NCBI GenBank assembly: GCA_003139545.1
Contig: PLJC01000022.1
Coordinates: 22,011-86,010, forward strand
Length of the DNA: 64,000 nucleotides
DNA from: Actinomycetota bacterium
GTDB taxonomy: Bacteria; Actinomycetota; Thermoleophilia; Gaiellales; Gaiellaceae
Direction of reading: 5' to 3'
Of the stretch, positions 1-7,917 are shown piece by piece. A program made the translations under genes and the position numbers. The stretch's first letter is position 1. Each line of letters begins with the position of its first letter. The notes under the pieces were generated by a model. The model saw only the letters and a program-made list of their open reading frames with translations, made no database searches and was not told where the DNA came from.

Positions 1-2
1 TC

Positions 3-527
3 CGCCAGGCGGTCGCGCGCGCGCTCGCCGACAAAGCGCGCACGATCCGCATGCCGGTGCACATCGTCGAGCGCATGCAGAAGATGAACCGCGCCGAGCG
101 GACGCTCTGGATGGAGCTCGGTCGCGAGCCCACGCTGGAGGAGATCGCGGAGGAAGCGTCGCTGCCGGTCGAGCAGGCGCGCGAGGTGCGCGCCGCCGCC
201 CGCGCATCGGCGAGCCTCGACCAGCCGGTCGGCGAGCACGAAGACGCCGTCTTCGGTGACTTCGTCGCCGGCGACGACCCCCTGCCCGAGGAGCACGTCG
301 AGGTGTCACTGCGGAGCCAGGCGCTCATGCTCGCCCTGCAGTCGCTGCCCGACCGCGAGCGGCAGGTGCTCGTGCTGCGCTACGGCCTCATCGACGAGGA
401 GCCGAAGACGCTCGAAGAGATCGGCAGGCGTCTCGGGCTCACGCGCGAGCGGGTCAGGCAGATCGAGCTCGAATCGCTGCGCCGCCTCGCCAACCTGCGC
501 GAGATGCAGCTCGTCGCCTCGAGCTAG
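3..527 (+). CDS. Sigma-70 factor (RpoD/SigA-like), 5' end cut by window edge
   Basis: Promoter-recognition subunit of RNA polymerase. The reading frame is open to the left edge, so region 1 and most of region 2 lie outside the window. What remains begins in region 2.4 ([18 protein letters not shown]), passes through region 3 ([13 protein letters not shown]) and ends with a complete region 4: [15 protein letters not shown] followed by the helix-turn-helix [19 protein letters not shown] that reads the -35 element. The C-terminus is short, as in primary-type sigma factors. It is convergent with a second sigma-70 gene and the two stop codons overlap by 4 bp (524-527). Whether this is the housekeeping sigma or a group 2 paralogue cannot be decided without the N-terminus. 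Confidence 0.93.
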   Translation, partial: RQAVARALADKARTIRMPVHIVERMQKMNRAERTLWMELGREPTLEEIAEEASLPVEQAREVRAAARASASLDQPVGEHEDAVFGDFVAGDDPLPEEHVEVSLRSQALMLALQSLPDRERQVLVLRYGLIDEEPKTLEEIGRRLGLTRERVRQIELESLRRLANLREMQLVASS

Positions 528-1399
528 GTGAGATAGAGCTCGAGATCGGGCGCGCCGTTGCGCAGTTCGCGCAGCGCACGCGACTCGAGCTGGCGGACGC
601 GCTCGCGGGTGACGCCGAGCTCGTTGCCGATGTCCTCGAGCGTGCGCGCACCTTCGCCGTCCAACCCGAACCGCAGGACGAGCACGCGTTGCATACGGGG
701 AGCGAGCTGGGCGATCGCGTCCGAGAGCTCGCCGTGGCGATGCTCGATCGCGGTGCGCTCGTGCGGCTGCGCCGAGCTCTCGTCCTCGATCAGGTCGGCG
801 AAGAAGCTCTCGCCGTCGCCGACGGGAGAATCGAGGCTGACGGGATCGTCGACGAGGCTGAGGAGGTCGACCACCTTGTCCTCCGGCTCTCCGGTCTCCT
901 TGGCGAGCTCGGCGGGCGTCGGTTCGCGGCTGAGCTTCTGCGCCATCTGGCGGCGAACTCGGAGCAGCCGGCGCACGCGCTCGGCCACATGCGTTGGGAG
1001 GCGAATCGTCCGTCCCTGATCGGAAAGCGCACGGCTCACCGACTGCTTGATCCACCACGTGGCGTAGGTCGAAAGCTTGAACCCGAGGCGGTAGTCGAAC
1101 TTCTCCACCGCGCGGATGAGACCGAGGTTGCCTTCCTGGATGAGGTCGAGGAGCGGCACGCCCGCGCGCGTGTAGCTGCGCGTGATCGACATGACGAGGC
1201 GGAGGTTCGCCTCGATGAGCTGCTTCTTCGCCAGCTCGTCGCCTGCGTCCTTGCGGCGGGCCAGATCGCGCTCTTCCTCGCGCGTCAACAGCCGGCCGTC
1301 GCCGATCGACCGTATGTACAGCTTCAGGGGATCATCGAGCTGGCTGGCGGGTTCTTCGGCCTGCTCGACATCTCCCTCCGCAGCGAGGAGAGGCTCCAC
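524..1399 (-). CDS. RNA polymerase sigma-70 factor (RpoD/SigB-type, no long region 1.1)
   Basis: A complete 291-residue sigma-70 factor with a GTG start at 1399. Region 1.2 ([12 protein letters not shown]) begins near residue 23, so there is no long acidic region 1.1. Region 2 is complete: core-binding [18 protein letters not shown] and the 2.4 helix [17 protein letters not shown]. Region 4 ends with [19 protein letters not shown]. Its length suits a group 2 or compact primary sigma. It lies tail to tail with another sigma-70 gene, overlapping by 4 bp. The residues that contact the -10 and -35 elements look alike in both, so promoter sets probably overlap. That last point is inference. Confidence 0.93.
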   Translation of the reverse strand: MEPLLAAEGDVEQAEEPASQLDDPLKLYIRSIGDGRLLTREEERDLARRKDAGDELAKKQLIEANLRLVMSITRSYTRAGVPLLDLIQEGNLGLIRAVEKFDYRLGFKLSTYATWWIKQSVSRALSDQGRTIRLPTHVAERVRRLLRVRRQMAQKLSREPTPAELAKETGEPEDKVVDLLSLVDDPVSLDSPVGDGESFFADLIEDESSAQPHERTAIEHRHGELSDAIAQLAPRMQRVLVLRFGLDGEGARTLEDIGNELGVTRERVRQLESRALRELRNGAPDLELYLT

Positions 1400-1482
1400 A
1401 AGGCCACATATCGGCTTTCGGCCGTGCAGGCTTGAGGCCGGGTGCGCCGAACTGTCCGCTACGGTTGGAGGTGACCTAGATC

Positions 1483-2280
1483 GTGTGCGGAATCGCCGGA
1501 TACAGCCTCTCTTCCCGTAGCAGCGTCGATCGGACGCTGGCGGCGCAGGCTCTCCTGGCCGGGATCGCCGAGCGGGGCGCGGACGCGGTCGGGTATGCCC
1601 ACCGCGGCCCGGGCAGCTCCTACCCCGTGGTCACGAAGCAGAGGACGCCGGCCAGCCAGCTCCTGGAGCGGATCGAAGTCCCGCAGGCGGCGACCGAGCT
1701 CCTGGTCCACGTGCGCGACTACACCAAGGGCCACCCCTCCATCTCCGCCAACAACCACCCCGTCCGGCACGGGCCGGTGGTCGGCATCCACAACGGCATC
1801 ATCGTCAACGACGACGAGCTCCTGGCCGAGTTCGAGTGCGCCCGCGCCGAGCCGCGCATGACCGTCGACTCCGAGGCGATCTTCGCCCTGGCCGCGCATT
1901 CGCGGAACGACCCGGCAGCCCTCGAGGCGCTGCTCGGCTCGATGGCCACCGCCTGGCTCGACGAGCGCGAGCCGGGGACGGTCTTCGCCGCCCGCGGCAT
2001 CGGCCGGCCGCTGTGGCTCGGCTCCGGCAAGCACGAACTCTTCTTCGCCTCGACGCGCACGGCGCTCGAGGTCGTCGAGGAGTACGCGCACGTGCGCCTG
2101 AAGAAGCAGGAGCTGAAGGACGGGACGTTCCTCGCGCTGCACGGCGCGAAAGTCGTGCGGCACGAGCACTTCCGGCCGAACCCGCGCTACGAAGAGCCGG
2201 GTAAGCCGCTCCCCGCGGTGCGCGCACCCGGCGAAGGCGCGTCGTGCCTCAAGCAGCTCTCGAACCTCGCGGCCGCCTAG
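1483..2280 (+). CDS. Class II glutamine amidotransferase (PurF/GlmS-type glutaminase domain) protein
   Basis: The protein is 265 residues, starts at GTG 1483, and has a strong ribosome-binding site (GGAGGTGA) about 8 bases upstream. After the initiator it begins Cys-Gly-Ile-Ala-Gly, the N-terminal nucleophile of Ntn glutamine amidotransferases, exposed once Met is removed. Further signatures are [12 protein letters not shown], the [16 protein letters not shown] block and a DSEAIF segment, as in PurF, GlmS and AsnB. There is no phosphoribosyltransferase or sugar-isomerase domain, so this is a stand-alone glutaminase domain. Ammonia acceptor and partner are unknown. The downstream cupin gene is on the opposite strand and ends 5 bp away. 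Confidence 0.85.
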   Translation: MCGIAGYSLSSRSSVDRTLAAQALLAGIAERGADAVGYAHRGPGSSYPVVTKQRTPASQLLERIEVPQAATELLVHVRDYTKGHPSISANNHPVRHGPVVGIHNGIIVNDDELLAEFECARAEPRMTVDSEAIFALAAHSRNDPAALEALLGSMATAWLDEREPGTVFAARGIGRPLWLGSGKHELFFASTRTALEVVEEYAHVRLKKQELKDGTFLALHGAKVVRHEHFRPNPRYEEPGKPLPAVRAPGEGASCLKQLSNLAAA

Positions 2281-2284
2281 TTTC

Positions 2285-2842
2285 CTACACCCAGGGCAGC
2301 GTGTCCCAGTACGAGGGACGTTCGCGCCGTGACGGCTCGAAGCGGTCCGGGTAGACCTCGTCCGGGTCCGATGTCTCCTTGTGGGCACTCGCGTCGTACC
2401 GAGCTGCGAGCTCCGAGAGCGGGTAGTGCAACGCGACGTCCTCGGAGCGAACGCCGGCCATGAGGATCGCGCACGGCCCGTCGCCGGCGCCGACGAAGAT
2501 GTGCTCCGTCCCGGCAGGGCTGTGAAAGAAGTCCCATGCGCGCAGGGTCCGGGCCTCGCCCTCGACGAGGAGCGTGCACTCGCCCGACAGGACAAGGAAG
2601 TCCTCCTGCACCGACTCGGAGTGGTAGAGCCCGTTCGGCTCGCCCGGCTCGAGGACGTGGATCCTGAAGCCGAGCTCCCGGAACCAAAACTCTCCGCTCT
2701 CGAAGACGCACTCCGCCCCCGACGACTTCTTCTCGCCCCCGGCCGACGTCAGCCACTGCGCGTCGCGCACGTTGACGACGAACCAGCCGGCGCCGACAGG
2801 CGCGAGCCCCGAGCCCTTGTCCTCGAGCGGCGCCTCGTCCAC
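2285..2842 (-). CDS. Cupin domain protein
   Basis: A 185-residue protein, GTG start at 2842, with one double-stranded beta-helix (cupin). The first cupin motif is visible around residues 72-92 (YHSESVQEDFLVLSGE) and the second at PAGTEHIFVG. The metal-ligand pattern is partly conserved (His and Glu in motif 1, His in motif 2), so a bound metal is likely. The C-terminal 40 residues are polar and extended (YPDRFEPSRRERPSYWDTLPW), a layout seen in many small actinobacterial cupins. No substrate can be assigned. It is followed on the minus strand only by a convergent neighbour, and 13 bp separate it from the upstream HNR gene, so the two may be co-transcribed. Confidence 0.75.
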   Translation of the reverse strand: MDEAPLEDKGSGLAPVGAGWFVVNVRDAQWLTSAGGEKKSSGAECVFESGEFWFRELGFRIHVLEPGEPNGLYHSESVQEDFLVLSGECTLLVEGEARTLRAWDFFHSPAGTEHIFVGAGDGPCAILMAGVRSEDVALHYPLSELAARYDASAHKETSDPDEVYPDRFEPSRRERPSYWDTLPWV

Positions 2843-2855
2843 GGCGCGAGTCTAC

Positions 2856-3548
2856 TCAGCGCTTCTTCTTGATCGTCCCGTCACCGGCGACGGTGACGCT
2901 CTGCTGCTCGAGCAGCTCGCGCACGAGGAACTGGAACGTCGACCACGCGCCGCGGCGCGCGTCGAGCAGCCGGTAAACCTGCCACTCGGTGAGGAGCGAA
3001 TCGTCCGCCTTCCGTGCCTCGGCCCAGTCGGCGAACTTCGGCAGGCGGCCGAGCCGTCGGGCAAGCGCGGCGCCCTGTTCGACCGCGCGCTCGAGCCGCT
3101 CCTCCCCCACCGGCACATCGAACCCGGCTTCGCGCAGCGCCGTCGTCAGGGAGCCGAACGTGTGCCAGTACAGCGACTTGGAGGGAAGCTTCCCTTTGTG
3201 CTCGTCGATGTCGCGCGCCGTCGGCGGCCGGCCGAGCTCCTCGCCCAGGTCGCGGAGGAGACCGAGGAGCTCCTCCCGCGTTGCGAATCGCCGGGGCACG
3301 AGTCCCGCCGCGCGCTTGGCCGCGTTCCACGAGCCGAAGTGCTCGATCACGGTCTGCGGATGGACGGTCGTCTGTGTGTCGGCCGCGAACTCGCGCATCG
3401 TCGGCGAGCGTCCCAGCCGCTCGGCGCTCGCCTGGAGCTCGCCCACGATCTGATCGTCGGTGTACCGCTTGCGGATGCCCGCCTGGAACTCGGCGAGCTT
3501 GCGCGGGTCGATCTCCGCCACCGCGCGGAAACGGGGCTTCCGGGGCAC
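2856..3548 (-). CDS. Protein made of homing-endonuclease-associated (HNR) repeats
   Basis: The protein has 230 residues and a GTG start at 3548. It contains three or four copies of a short helical repeat: LGRSPTMREF ending FGSWNAAKRAAGL, then LGRPPTARDI ending FGSLTTALREAGF, then LGRLPKFADW. This pattern matches the HNR repeat found in some homing-endonuclease proteins and in stand-alone actinobacterial proteins, where it is thought to bind DNA. No HNH, LAGLIDADG or GIY-YIG nuclease motif is visible. The basic ends (MPRKPRF and IKKKR) fit nucleic-acid binding. It is divergent from murT across only 35 bp, so it could share or affect that promoter; this is inference. Confidence 0.7.
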   Translation of the reverse strand: MPRKPRFRAVAEIDPRKLAEFQAGIRKRYTDDQIVGELQASAERLGRSPTMREFAADTQTTVHPQTVIEHFGSWNAAKRAAGLVPRRFATREELLGLLRDLGEELGRPPTARDIDEHKGKLPSKSLYWHTFGSLTTALREAGFDVPVGEERLERAVEQGAALARRLGRLPKFADWAEARKADDSLLTEWQVYRLLDARRGAWSTFQFLVRELLEQQSVTVAGDGTIKKKR

Positions 3549-3583
3549 GACAAGTATGGTAGATCAGGTTGGAGGATCCGCAA

Positions 3584-4984
3584 GTGAATCCGCGCAGCGG
3601 TAGATTCGCCCCGATGGTCGTCCCGCTCGCCGCCGAGATCGCCGCCGCCCGCGCGGTTGCAGCCCTCTCCCGCCTCGTCGGCGCCGGCGGAGGGACGACG
3701 GTCCCGGGCAAGCTCCTCTCCACGCTCGACCCCGGCGCGGTCGACCGGCTGGCCGCCCGGCTGCCGGCCGGCACCGCGACGATCTCGGCCACCAACGGGA
3801 AGACGACGACCGCGGCGATGGCGGCCGAGATCCTCCGCCCCCGCTTCCGCCTCGCGCACAACGGCTCGGGCGCCAACCTCCTCTCCGGCGTCGCCTCCAC
3901 GCTCCTCGCCGCAGGCGACGCACAGCTCGGGCTCCTCGAGGTGGACGAGGCCGCCCTTCCGGAGGTGATGCGGCGTGTCCGGCCACGCGCCGTCTGCCTC
4001 GGCAACCTCTTCCGCGACCAGCTCGACCGCTACGGCGAGCTCGAGCTCGTCGCCGAACGCTGGCGCGACGCCGTCGCGGAGCTCCCCGTGAGCACGACCC
4101 TCGTCGTCAACGGCGACGACCCGCTCGTGGGCGACCTCGCGAACGCCCACGGACCGGCGCTCGTCTTCGGGCTCGACGACCCGCGCGTCGCACGGCCTGC
4201 GCTCCAGCACGCGGCCGACTCGAAGTACTGCTTGCGTTGCGGCCTCCCGTTGGAGTACGAAGCCGCGTACGTCGGCCACCTCGGCGACTACCGCTGTCCC
4301 AACGGCCACATCGCCCGCCCGCCGTTGGATGTCGTCGCACGCAACGTCGAGCTGCGCGCGCTCGAGGGCGTCGCCTTCGACCTCGACCTGGCGGGTGAGA
4401 CGCGCCGCGTCGAGCTTGCGCTCCCCGGGCTGTACAACGTCTACAACGCCGTCGGCGCCGCCGCGCTCGCGCACGCGCTCGGAGCGACCACGGACGAGAT
4501 CGTCGCCGGTCTCGGACGCTTCAGCGCGGCGTTCGGCCGCTTCGAGCGCATCGCCGTCGGCGACAAGACGATCCTGCTGCTGCTGATCAAGAACCCGGCC
4601 GGCGCGAACGAGGCCATCCGCACGCTCGTCGACGGCGGCCCTCCCCGGCTGGCCGTCGTCGCACTGAACGACGCCATCGCGGACGGCCGCGACGTGTCGT
4701 GGATCTGGGACGTCGACTTCGAGCCCCTGCTCGCCGGCTTCGACCGCGTGGTCGCAACCGGCGACCGAGCCGCCGAGCTCGCCCTCCGCTTCAAGTACGG
4801 CGGGCTCGCGGAGGATGCGATCGAGGTCGAGCCGAGCCTCGAGCGCGCGCTCGACCGCGGCCTCGAGCTGACGTCGGACGACGGCGAGCTCGTCGTCCTC
4901 CCCACGTACACGGCGATGCTCGGCCTGCAGCGAATCGTCGCCGCGCGCGGGCTCGTACGTCCCTACTGGGAGCGCGCCGCGTGA
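3584..4984 (+). CDS. murT: Lipid II isoglutaminyl synthase, Mur-ligase-like subunit MurT
   Basis: MurT with GatD amidates the alpha-carboxyl of D-Glu in lipid II, giving D-isoglutamine in the wall stem peptide. The P-loop SATNGKTTTAA, the Mur-ligase central domain and the C-terminal domain (DUF1727 region, with DVSWIWDVDFE) are present. Those Asp residues match the MurT segment that completes the GatD active site. A zinc-ribbon insertion is visible (CLRCG, then YRCPNGH), but the second pair is Cys...His rather than the usual Cys-x2-Cys. The GTG at 3584 is chosen because GGAGGA lies 7 bases upstream; TTG 3569 and ATG 3629 are alternatives. It overlaps gatD by 4 bp. Length is 466 residues. Confidence 0.92.
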   Translation: MNPRSGRFAPMVVPLAAEIAAARAVAALSRLVGAGGGTTVPGKLLSTLDPGAVDRLAARLPAGTATISATNGKTTTAAMAAEILRPRFRLAHNGSGANLLSGVASTLLAAGDAQLGLLEVDEAALPEVMRRVRPRAVCLGNLFRDQLDRYGELELVAERWRDAVAELPVSTTLVVNGDDPLVGDLANAHGPALVFGLDDPRVARPALQHAADSKYCLRCGLPLEYEAAYVGHLGDYRCPNGHIARPPLDVVARNVELRALEGVAFDLDLAGETRRVELALPGLYNVYNAVGAAALAHALGATTDEIVAGLGRFSAAFGRFERIAVGDKTILLLLIKNPAGANEAIRTLVDGGPPRLAVVALNDAIADGRDVSWIWDVDFEPLLAGFDRVVATGDRAAELALRFKYGGLAEDAIEVEPSLERALDRGLELTSDDGELVVLPTYTAMLGLQRIVAARGLVRPYWERAA

Positions 4985-5721
4985 ACATCCGCGTCGCACA
5001 TCTCTATCCCGACTATCTGAACATCTATGCCGACCGCGGCAACATCGCGGTGCTAGTCGCGCGCGCGGCGTGGCGCGGGCACGAGCTCGACGTCACCGAG
5101 GTCGGGATCGGCGGCCGCATCGTTCCCGGCGCGCACGACCTCTACTACCTCGGCGGCGGACAGGACCGCGAGCAACTCCTTGTCGCCGCCGACCTCGCCA
5201 CGAAGGCCGAGCCGCTGAAGGCGGCCGCAGCCGGAGGTGCGGCCTTCCTCGCGGTCTGCGGTGGCTATCAGCTGCTCGGGCGCGGCTACCGCGGCCATCA
5301 CGGCGACGACATGCCGGGCGTCGGCCTCCTGCCGCTCGAAACCGTCGCCGGCGATCGGAGGATGATCGGGAACGTGCTGCTCGAGTGCGAGCTGGAGCCT
5401 GGCGTTCGACGTACGCTCGCGGGCTTCGAGAACCATGCCGGCCGGACGCGGCTCGATCCAGGCGCCGAGCCGCTCGGGCGCGTCGTGTCCGGGTTCGGCA
5501 ACGACGGCGAGAGCGGCTACGAGGGCTGTCGCGTCGGCCGGGCCATCGGCACGTACCTCCACGGCCCGCTGTTGCCGCGCAATCCGTGGCTCGCCGACTG
5601 GATCCTCGCGCAGGCGCTCGCACATCGAACCGGTGGCGAGCCGCCGGAGCTCGCGCCGCTCGACGATGAGCTCGAAGCACTGGCGCACGCCGTCTCGTCC
5701 GCGCGCGCTCAACGACGCTAG
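4981..5721 (+). CDS. gatD: Lipid II isoglutaminyl synthase, glutaminase subunit GatD
   Basis: GatD releases ammonia from glutamine for MurT. The protein has 246 residues and a GTG start at 4981 inside a GTGA overlap with murT, which implies translational coupling. It is a class I (CobB/CobQ-like) amidotransferase. The nucleophile is Cys93 in LAVCGGYQLLG, the substrate-binding loop is GFENHAGRTRL, and the catalytic His194 is in GTYLHGPLLPRNP. There is no catalytic Glu in the usual triad position; in characterised MurT/GatD the third residue comes from MurT. No signal peptide is seen, so it acts at the cytoplasmic face of the membrane. Gene order and overlap are typical of the family. Confidence 0.93.
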   Translation: MNIRVAHLYPDYLNIYADRGNIAVLVARAAWRGHELDVTEVGIGGRIVPGAHDLYYLGGGQDREQLLVAADLATKAEPLKAAAAGGAAFLAVCGGYQLLGRGYRGHHGDDMPGVGLLPLETVAGDRRMIGNVLLECELEPGVRRTLAGFENHAGRTRLDPGAEPLGRVVSGFGNDGESGYEGCRVGRAIGTYLHGPLLPRNPWLADWILAQALAHRTGGEPPELAPLDDELEALAHAVSSARAQRR

Positions 5722-5736
5722 GTTCGGAAATTCGAG

Positions 5737-6195
5737 CTAGGGGGCCCACAGTGCGCCGAGGTATGCCGCCGGGTCGCCCGGCTCCCAGCGCCGGAGGAAG
5801 CGCTGGATGGGTGGATGGAGCACGACGTCGTCGAGATCGGCGGTGTCGAACAGCCGGTGTCCGCGCACTGCCGCGTCCTGCGAGGTGACCGCCTCGAGCG
5901 ACCGCCCCGAGAGGTCGCCGGCGAAGATGATGTGCACGACGTGCTTCGCGCCGAGCCCACGCTGCGGTGAGATCGAGTCGACGAGCGCGACGGGGCCTTC
6001 GACGGGAAGACGATCGGGAATCCCGACCTCCTCGAACAGCTCGCGGTGGAGCGCGGTGACGAGGCTCTCGCCTGCGTTCACGCCGCCCCCCGGCAGCAGC
6101 CAATACTCGCCGCGGCCGGCCTTCTCGTGCCGGCAGAGCAGGATGCGATCCTCCCAGCGCAGGACGGCCGAGACGCGGATGCGGGGCTCCTGCAT
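5737..6195 (-). CDS. Nudix hydrolase
   Basis: A 152-residue protein with a complete Nudix box, GGGVNAGESLVTALHRELFEEVGI (residues 36-59), including the REhhEE metal-binding core, so it should be catalytically active on a nucleoside diphosphate derivative. The ATG at 6193-6195 overlaps the dut stop by one base (TGATG), so it is the last gene of an hflX-dut-nudix operon. Pairing with dUTPase suggests a house-cleaning role in removing non-canonical nucleotides, but substrate specificity cannot be read from the box. The same frame is open for 790 bp further upstream, antisense or out of frame to dut and hflX; that extension is not expected to be translated. Confidence 0.85.
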   Translation of the reverse strand: MQEPRIRVSAVLRWEDRILLCRHEKAGRGEYWLLPGGGVNAGESLVTALHRELFEEVGIPDRLPVEGPVALVDSISPQRGLGAKHVVHIIFAGDLSGRSLEAVTSQDAAVRGHRLFDTADLDDVVLHPPIQRFLRRWEPGDPAAYLGALWAP

Positions 6196-6626
6196 CAGTG
6201 GCTCGACGACCCGAAGCCGCGGACGCCGCGCTCGCTCTCGGGCAGCGCCTCCACCTCGACCGGCTCGACGCTCGCGACCGGAACGACGACGAGCTGCGCG
6301 ATGCGCATGCCCGGCTCGACGACGAACTCCTCGTGCGCGTCCGTGTTCAACAGCACGACGCGGAGCTCGCCGCGATAGCCGGAATCGACGAGACCCGGCG
6401 TGTTCACGATCGTGATCCCGTTTCGCATCGCCAGACCGGACCGCGGCTGGACGAAGCCCGCGTACCCGTCGGGGATCGCGACCGCGAGCCCCGTACCGAC
6501 CGTTGCCCGCTCCCCCGGCCCGAGCACGGCGCCCTCGCACGCGGAGAGGTCGAGCCCCGCGTCGCCGTCGTAGGCGCGCACGGGCACAACTGCGTCGTCG
6601 CGCAGCTTGCGGAATGCCACTTCCAC
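6195..6626 (-). CDS. dut: Deoxyuridine 5'-triphosphate nucleotidohydrolase
   Basis: The enzyme hydrolyses dUTP to dUMP and pyrophosphate, limiting uracil in DNA and feeding dTMP synthesis. All five motifs of trimeric dUTPases are present in 143 residues: DAGLDLSA (1), PRSGLAMRNGI (2), NTPGLVDSGYRGE with the catalytic Asp (3), PGMRIAQLV (4) and the flexible C-terminal arm RGVRGFGSS (5). The start is GTG 6626, one base inside the hflX stop codon (TAGTG), and the stop overlaps the downstream Nudix start. It is part of a tightly packed minus-strand operon. Confidence 0.95.
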   Translation of the reverse strand: MEVAFRKLRDDAVVPVRAYDGDAGLDLSACEGAVLGPGERATVGTGLAVAIPDGYAGFVQPRSGLAMRNGITIVNTPGLVDSGYRGELRVVLLNTDAHEEFVVEPGMRIAQLVVVPVASVEPVEVEALPESERGVRGFGSSSH

Positions 6627-7906
6627 TACGCGCCGACGAGGTAGCGGGCGAAGCGGTTGATCTCGCGACGCGGCAGCCGCGCGAGCACGAGCACTCCCTC
6701 GCTCGTGTCTTCGCGTTCCTCGATCGGCGCCCCGAGCGCATAGAGCTCGTTGAGCTTCGCGCCGTCCTGATACGGCAGCAAGAGGCGCACCGGCTCGAAG
6801 AGGTCCGCGAAGCGTTCGGCGATGCGCGTGCGCAGATCGTCCAGCCCTTCGCCGGTGAGCGCCGACACCTGGAGCGCGTCGGGATAGCGGTTGGAGAGCG
6901 CACGTCTTCGCGTCTCGTCGGCCGCGTCCACCTTGTTGAGCACGAGCTCGATCGGCAGCTCGTCCGCACCGATGTCATGCAGCACACCGTTCACGGCGCC
7001 GATCATCTCGACGAGCCGCTCCTCCGGCGCCGAGGCGTCGACGACATGGAGGATGAGATCGGCGACGAGCGTCTCCTCCAGGGTCGCAGCGAAGCCCTCG
7101 ACGAGCTGATGCGGCAGCCGCCGCACGAAGCCGACGGTGTCGGTGACGAGATACTTGCGCCCTTCGTGCTCGAACCCGCGGGTTGTTGGATCGAGCGTCT
7201 CGAAGAGGCGATTGCGAACGGACACCTCTGCGTTCGTCAGCGCGTTCAGGAGCGTCGACTTGCCGACGTTCGTGTAGCCGGCGAGCGCGACGGTCGGCGT
7301 CTGTGTCCGGCGCCGCTCCTTGCGACGCACGTCGCGCTGCTTCGAAAGCTCCTCGAGCCGCTCCTTGAGCAGCGTTACACGCTGGCGCGCCTGCCGGCGG
7401 TCGGACTCGAGCTGCGACTCGCCGGGGCCTCTCGTGCCGACGCCGCCACCGAGGCGTTCGAGGTGCTTCCACATGCCGCGCATGCGCGGGAGGTTGTACT
7501 CGAGCTGCGCCAGCTCGACCTGGAGCTTCCCCTCGGCGCTCGTCGCGTGCTGCGCGAAGATGTCGAGGATCAGCTGCGTCCGGTCGACGACGCGCGCTTC
7601 CAGCGTGTTCTCCAGGAGCCGCTGCTGCGACGGCGAGAGCTCGTCGTCCACGAGGAGGACCTCCGCCTTGACGCGGCCGTATTCGCTCTTCAGCTCGCCG
7701 ATCTTCCCCTTGCCGACATAGGTGCGCGGATCCGGCTGCGCACGGTGCTGGAGGACGCGGGCCACCGGCCGCACCCCTGCCGTGCGCGCGAGCTCCTCGA
7801 ACTCCCCGATCTCGTCCTCGGCGTCGACACCTTGTGCGAGCACGGCGAGGACGAGCCCGCGCTCGGGCTCGAGGCCCGGCGTGGGATCGGGCTGTCTGAC
7901 TGTCAC
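6626..7906 (-). CDS. hflX: GTPase HflX, ribosome-associated
   Basis: HflX is a 50S-binding GTPase that splits stalled or stressed ribosomes. The protein has 426 residues and a GTG start at 7906. The N-terminal HflX domain (residues 20-185) carries GVRPVARVLQHRAQPDPRTYVGKGK and the glycine-rich stretch GGGVGTRGPGE. The G domain follows with G1 GYTNVGKSTLLN, G3 DTVGF and G4 NKVD. It starts 11 bp from the divergent dapE start, so the two promoters must lie inside each other's 5' coding DNA or be very compact. The miaB-miaA-dapF-hflX order is a common actinobacterial arrangement, here broken by dapE-dapC-dapD. Confidence 0.95.
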   Translation of the reverse strand: MTVRQPDPTPGLEPERGLVLAVLAQGVDAEDEIGEFEELARTAGVRPVARVLQHRAQPDPRTYVGKGKIGELKSEYGRVKAEVLLVDDELSPSQQRLLENTLEARVVDRTQLILDIFAQHATSAEGKLQVELAQLEYNLPRMRGMWKHLERLGGGVGTRGPGESQLESDRRQARQRVTLLKERLEELSKQRDVRRKERRRTQTPTVALAGYTNVGKSTLLNALTNAEVSVRNRLFETLDPTTRGFEHEGRKYLVTDTVGFVRRLPHQLVEGFAATLEETLVADLILHVVDASAPEERLVEMIGAVNGVLHDIGADELPIELVLNKVDAADETRRRALSNRYPDALQVSALTGEGLDDLRTRIAERFADLFEPVRLLLPYQDGAKLNELYALGAPIEEREDTSEGVLVLARLPRREINRFARYLVGA

Positions 7907-7917
7907 CGAACGTCATT

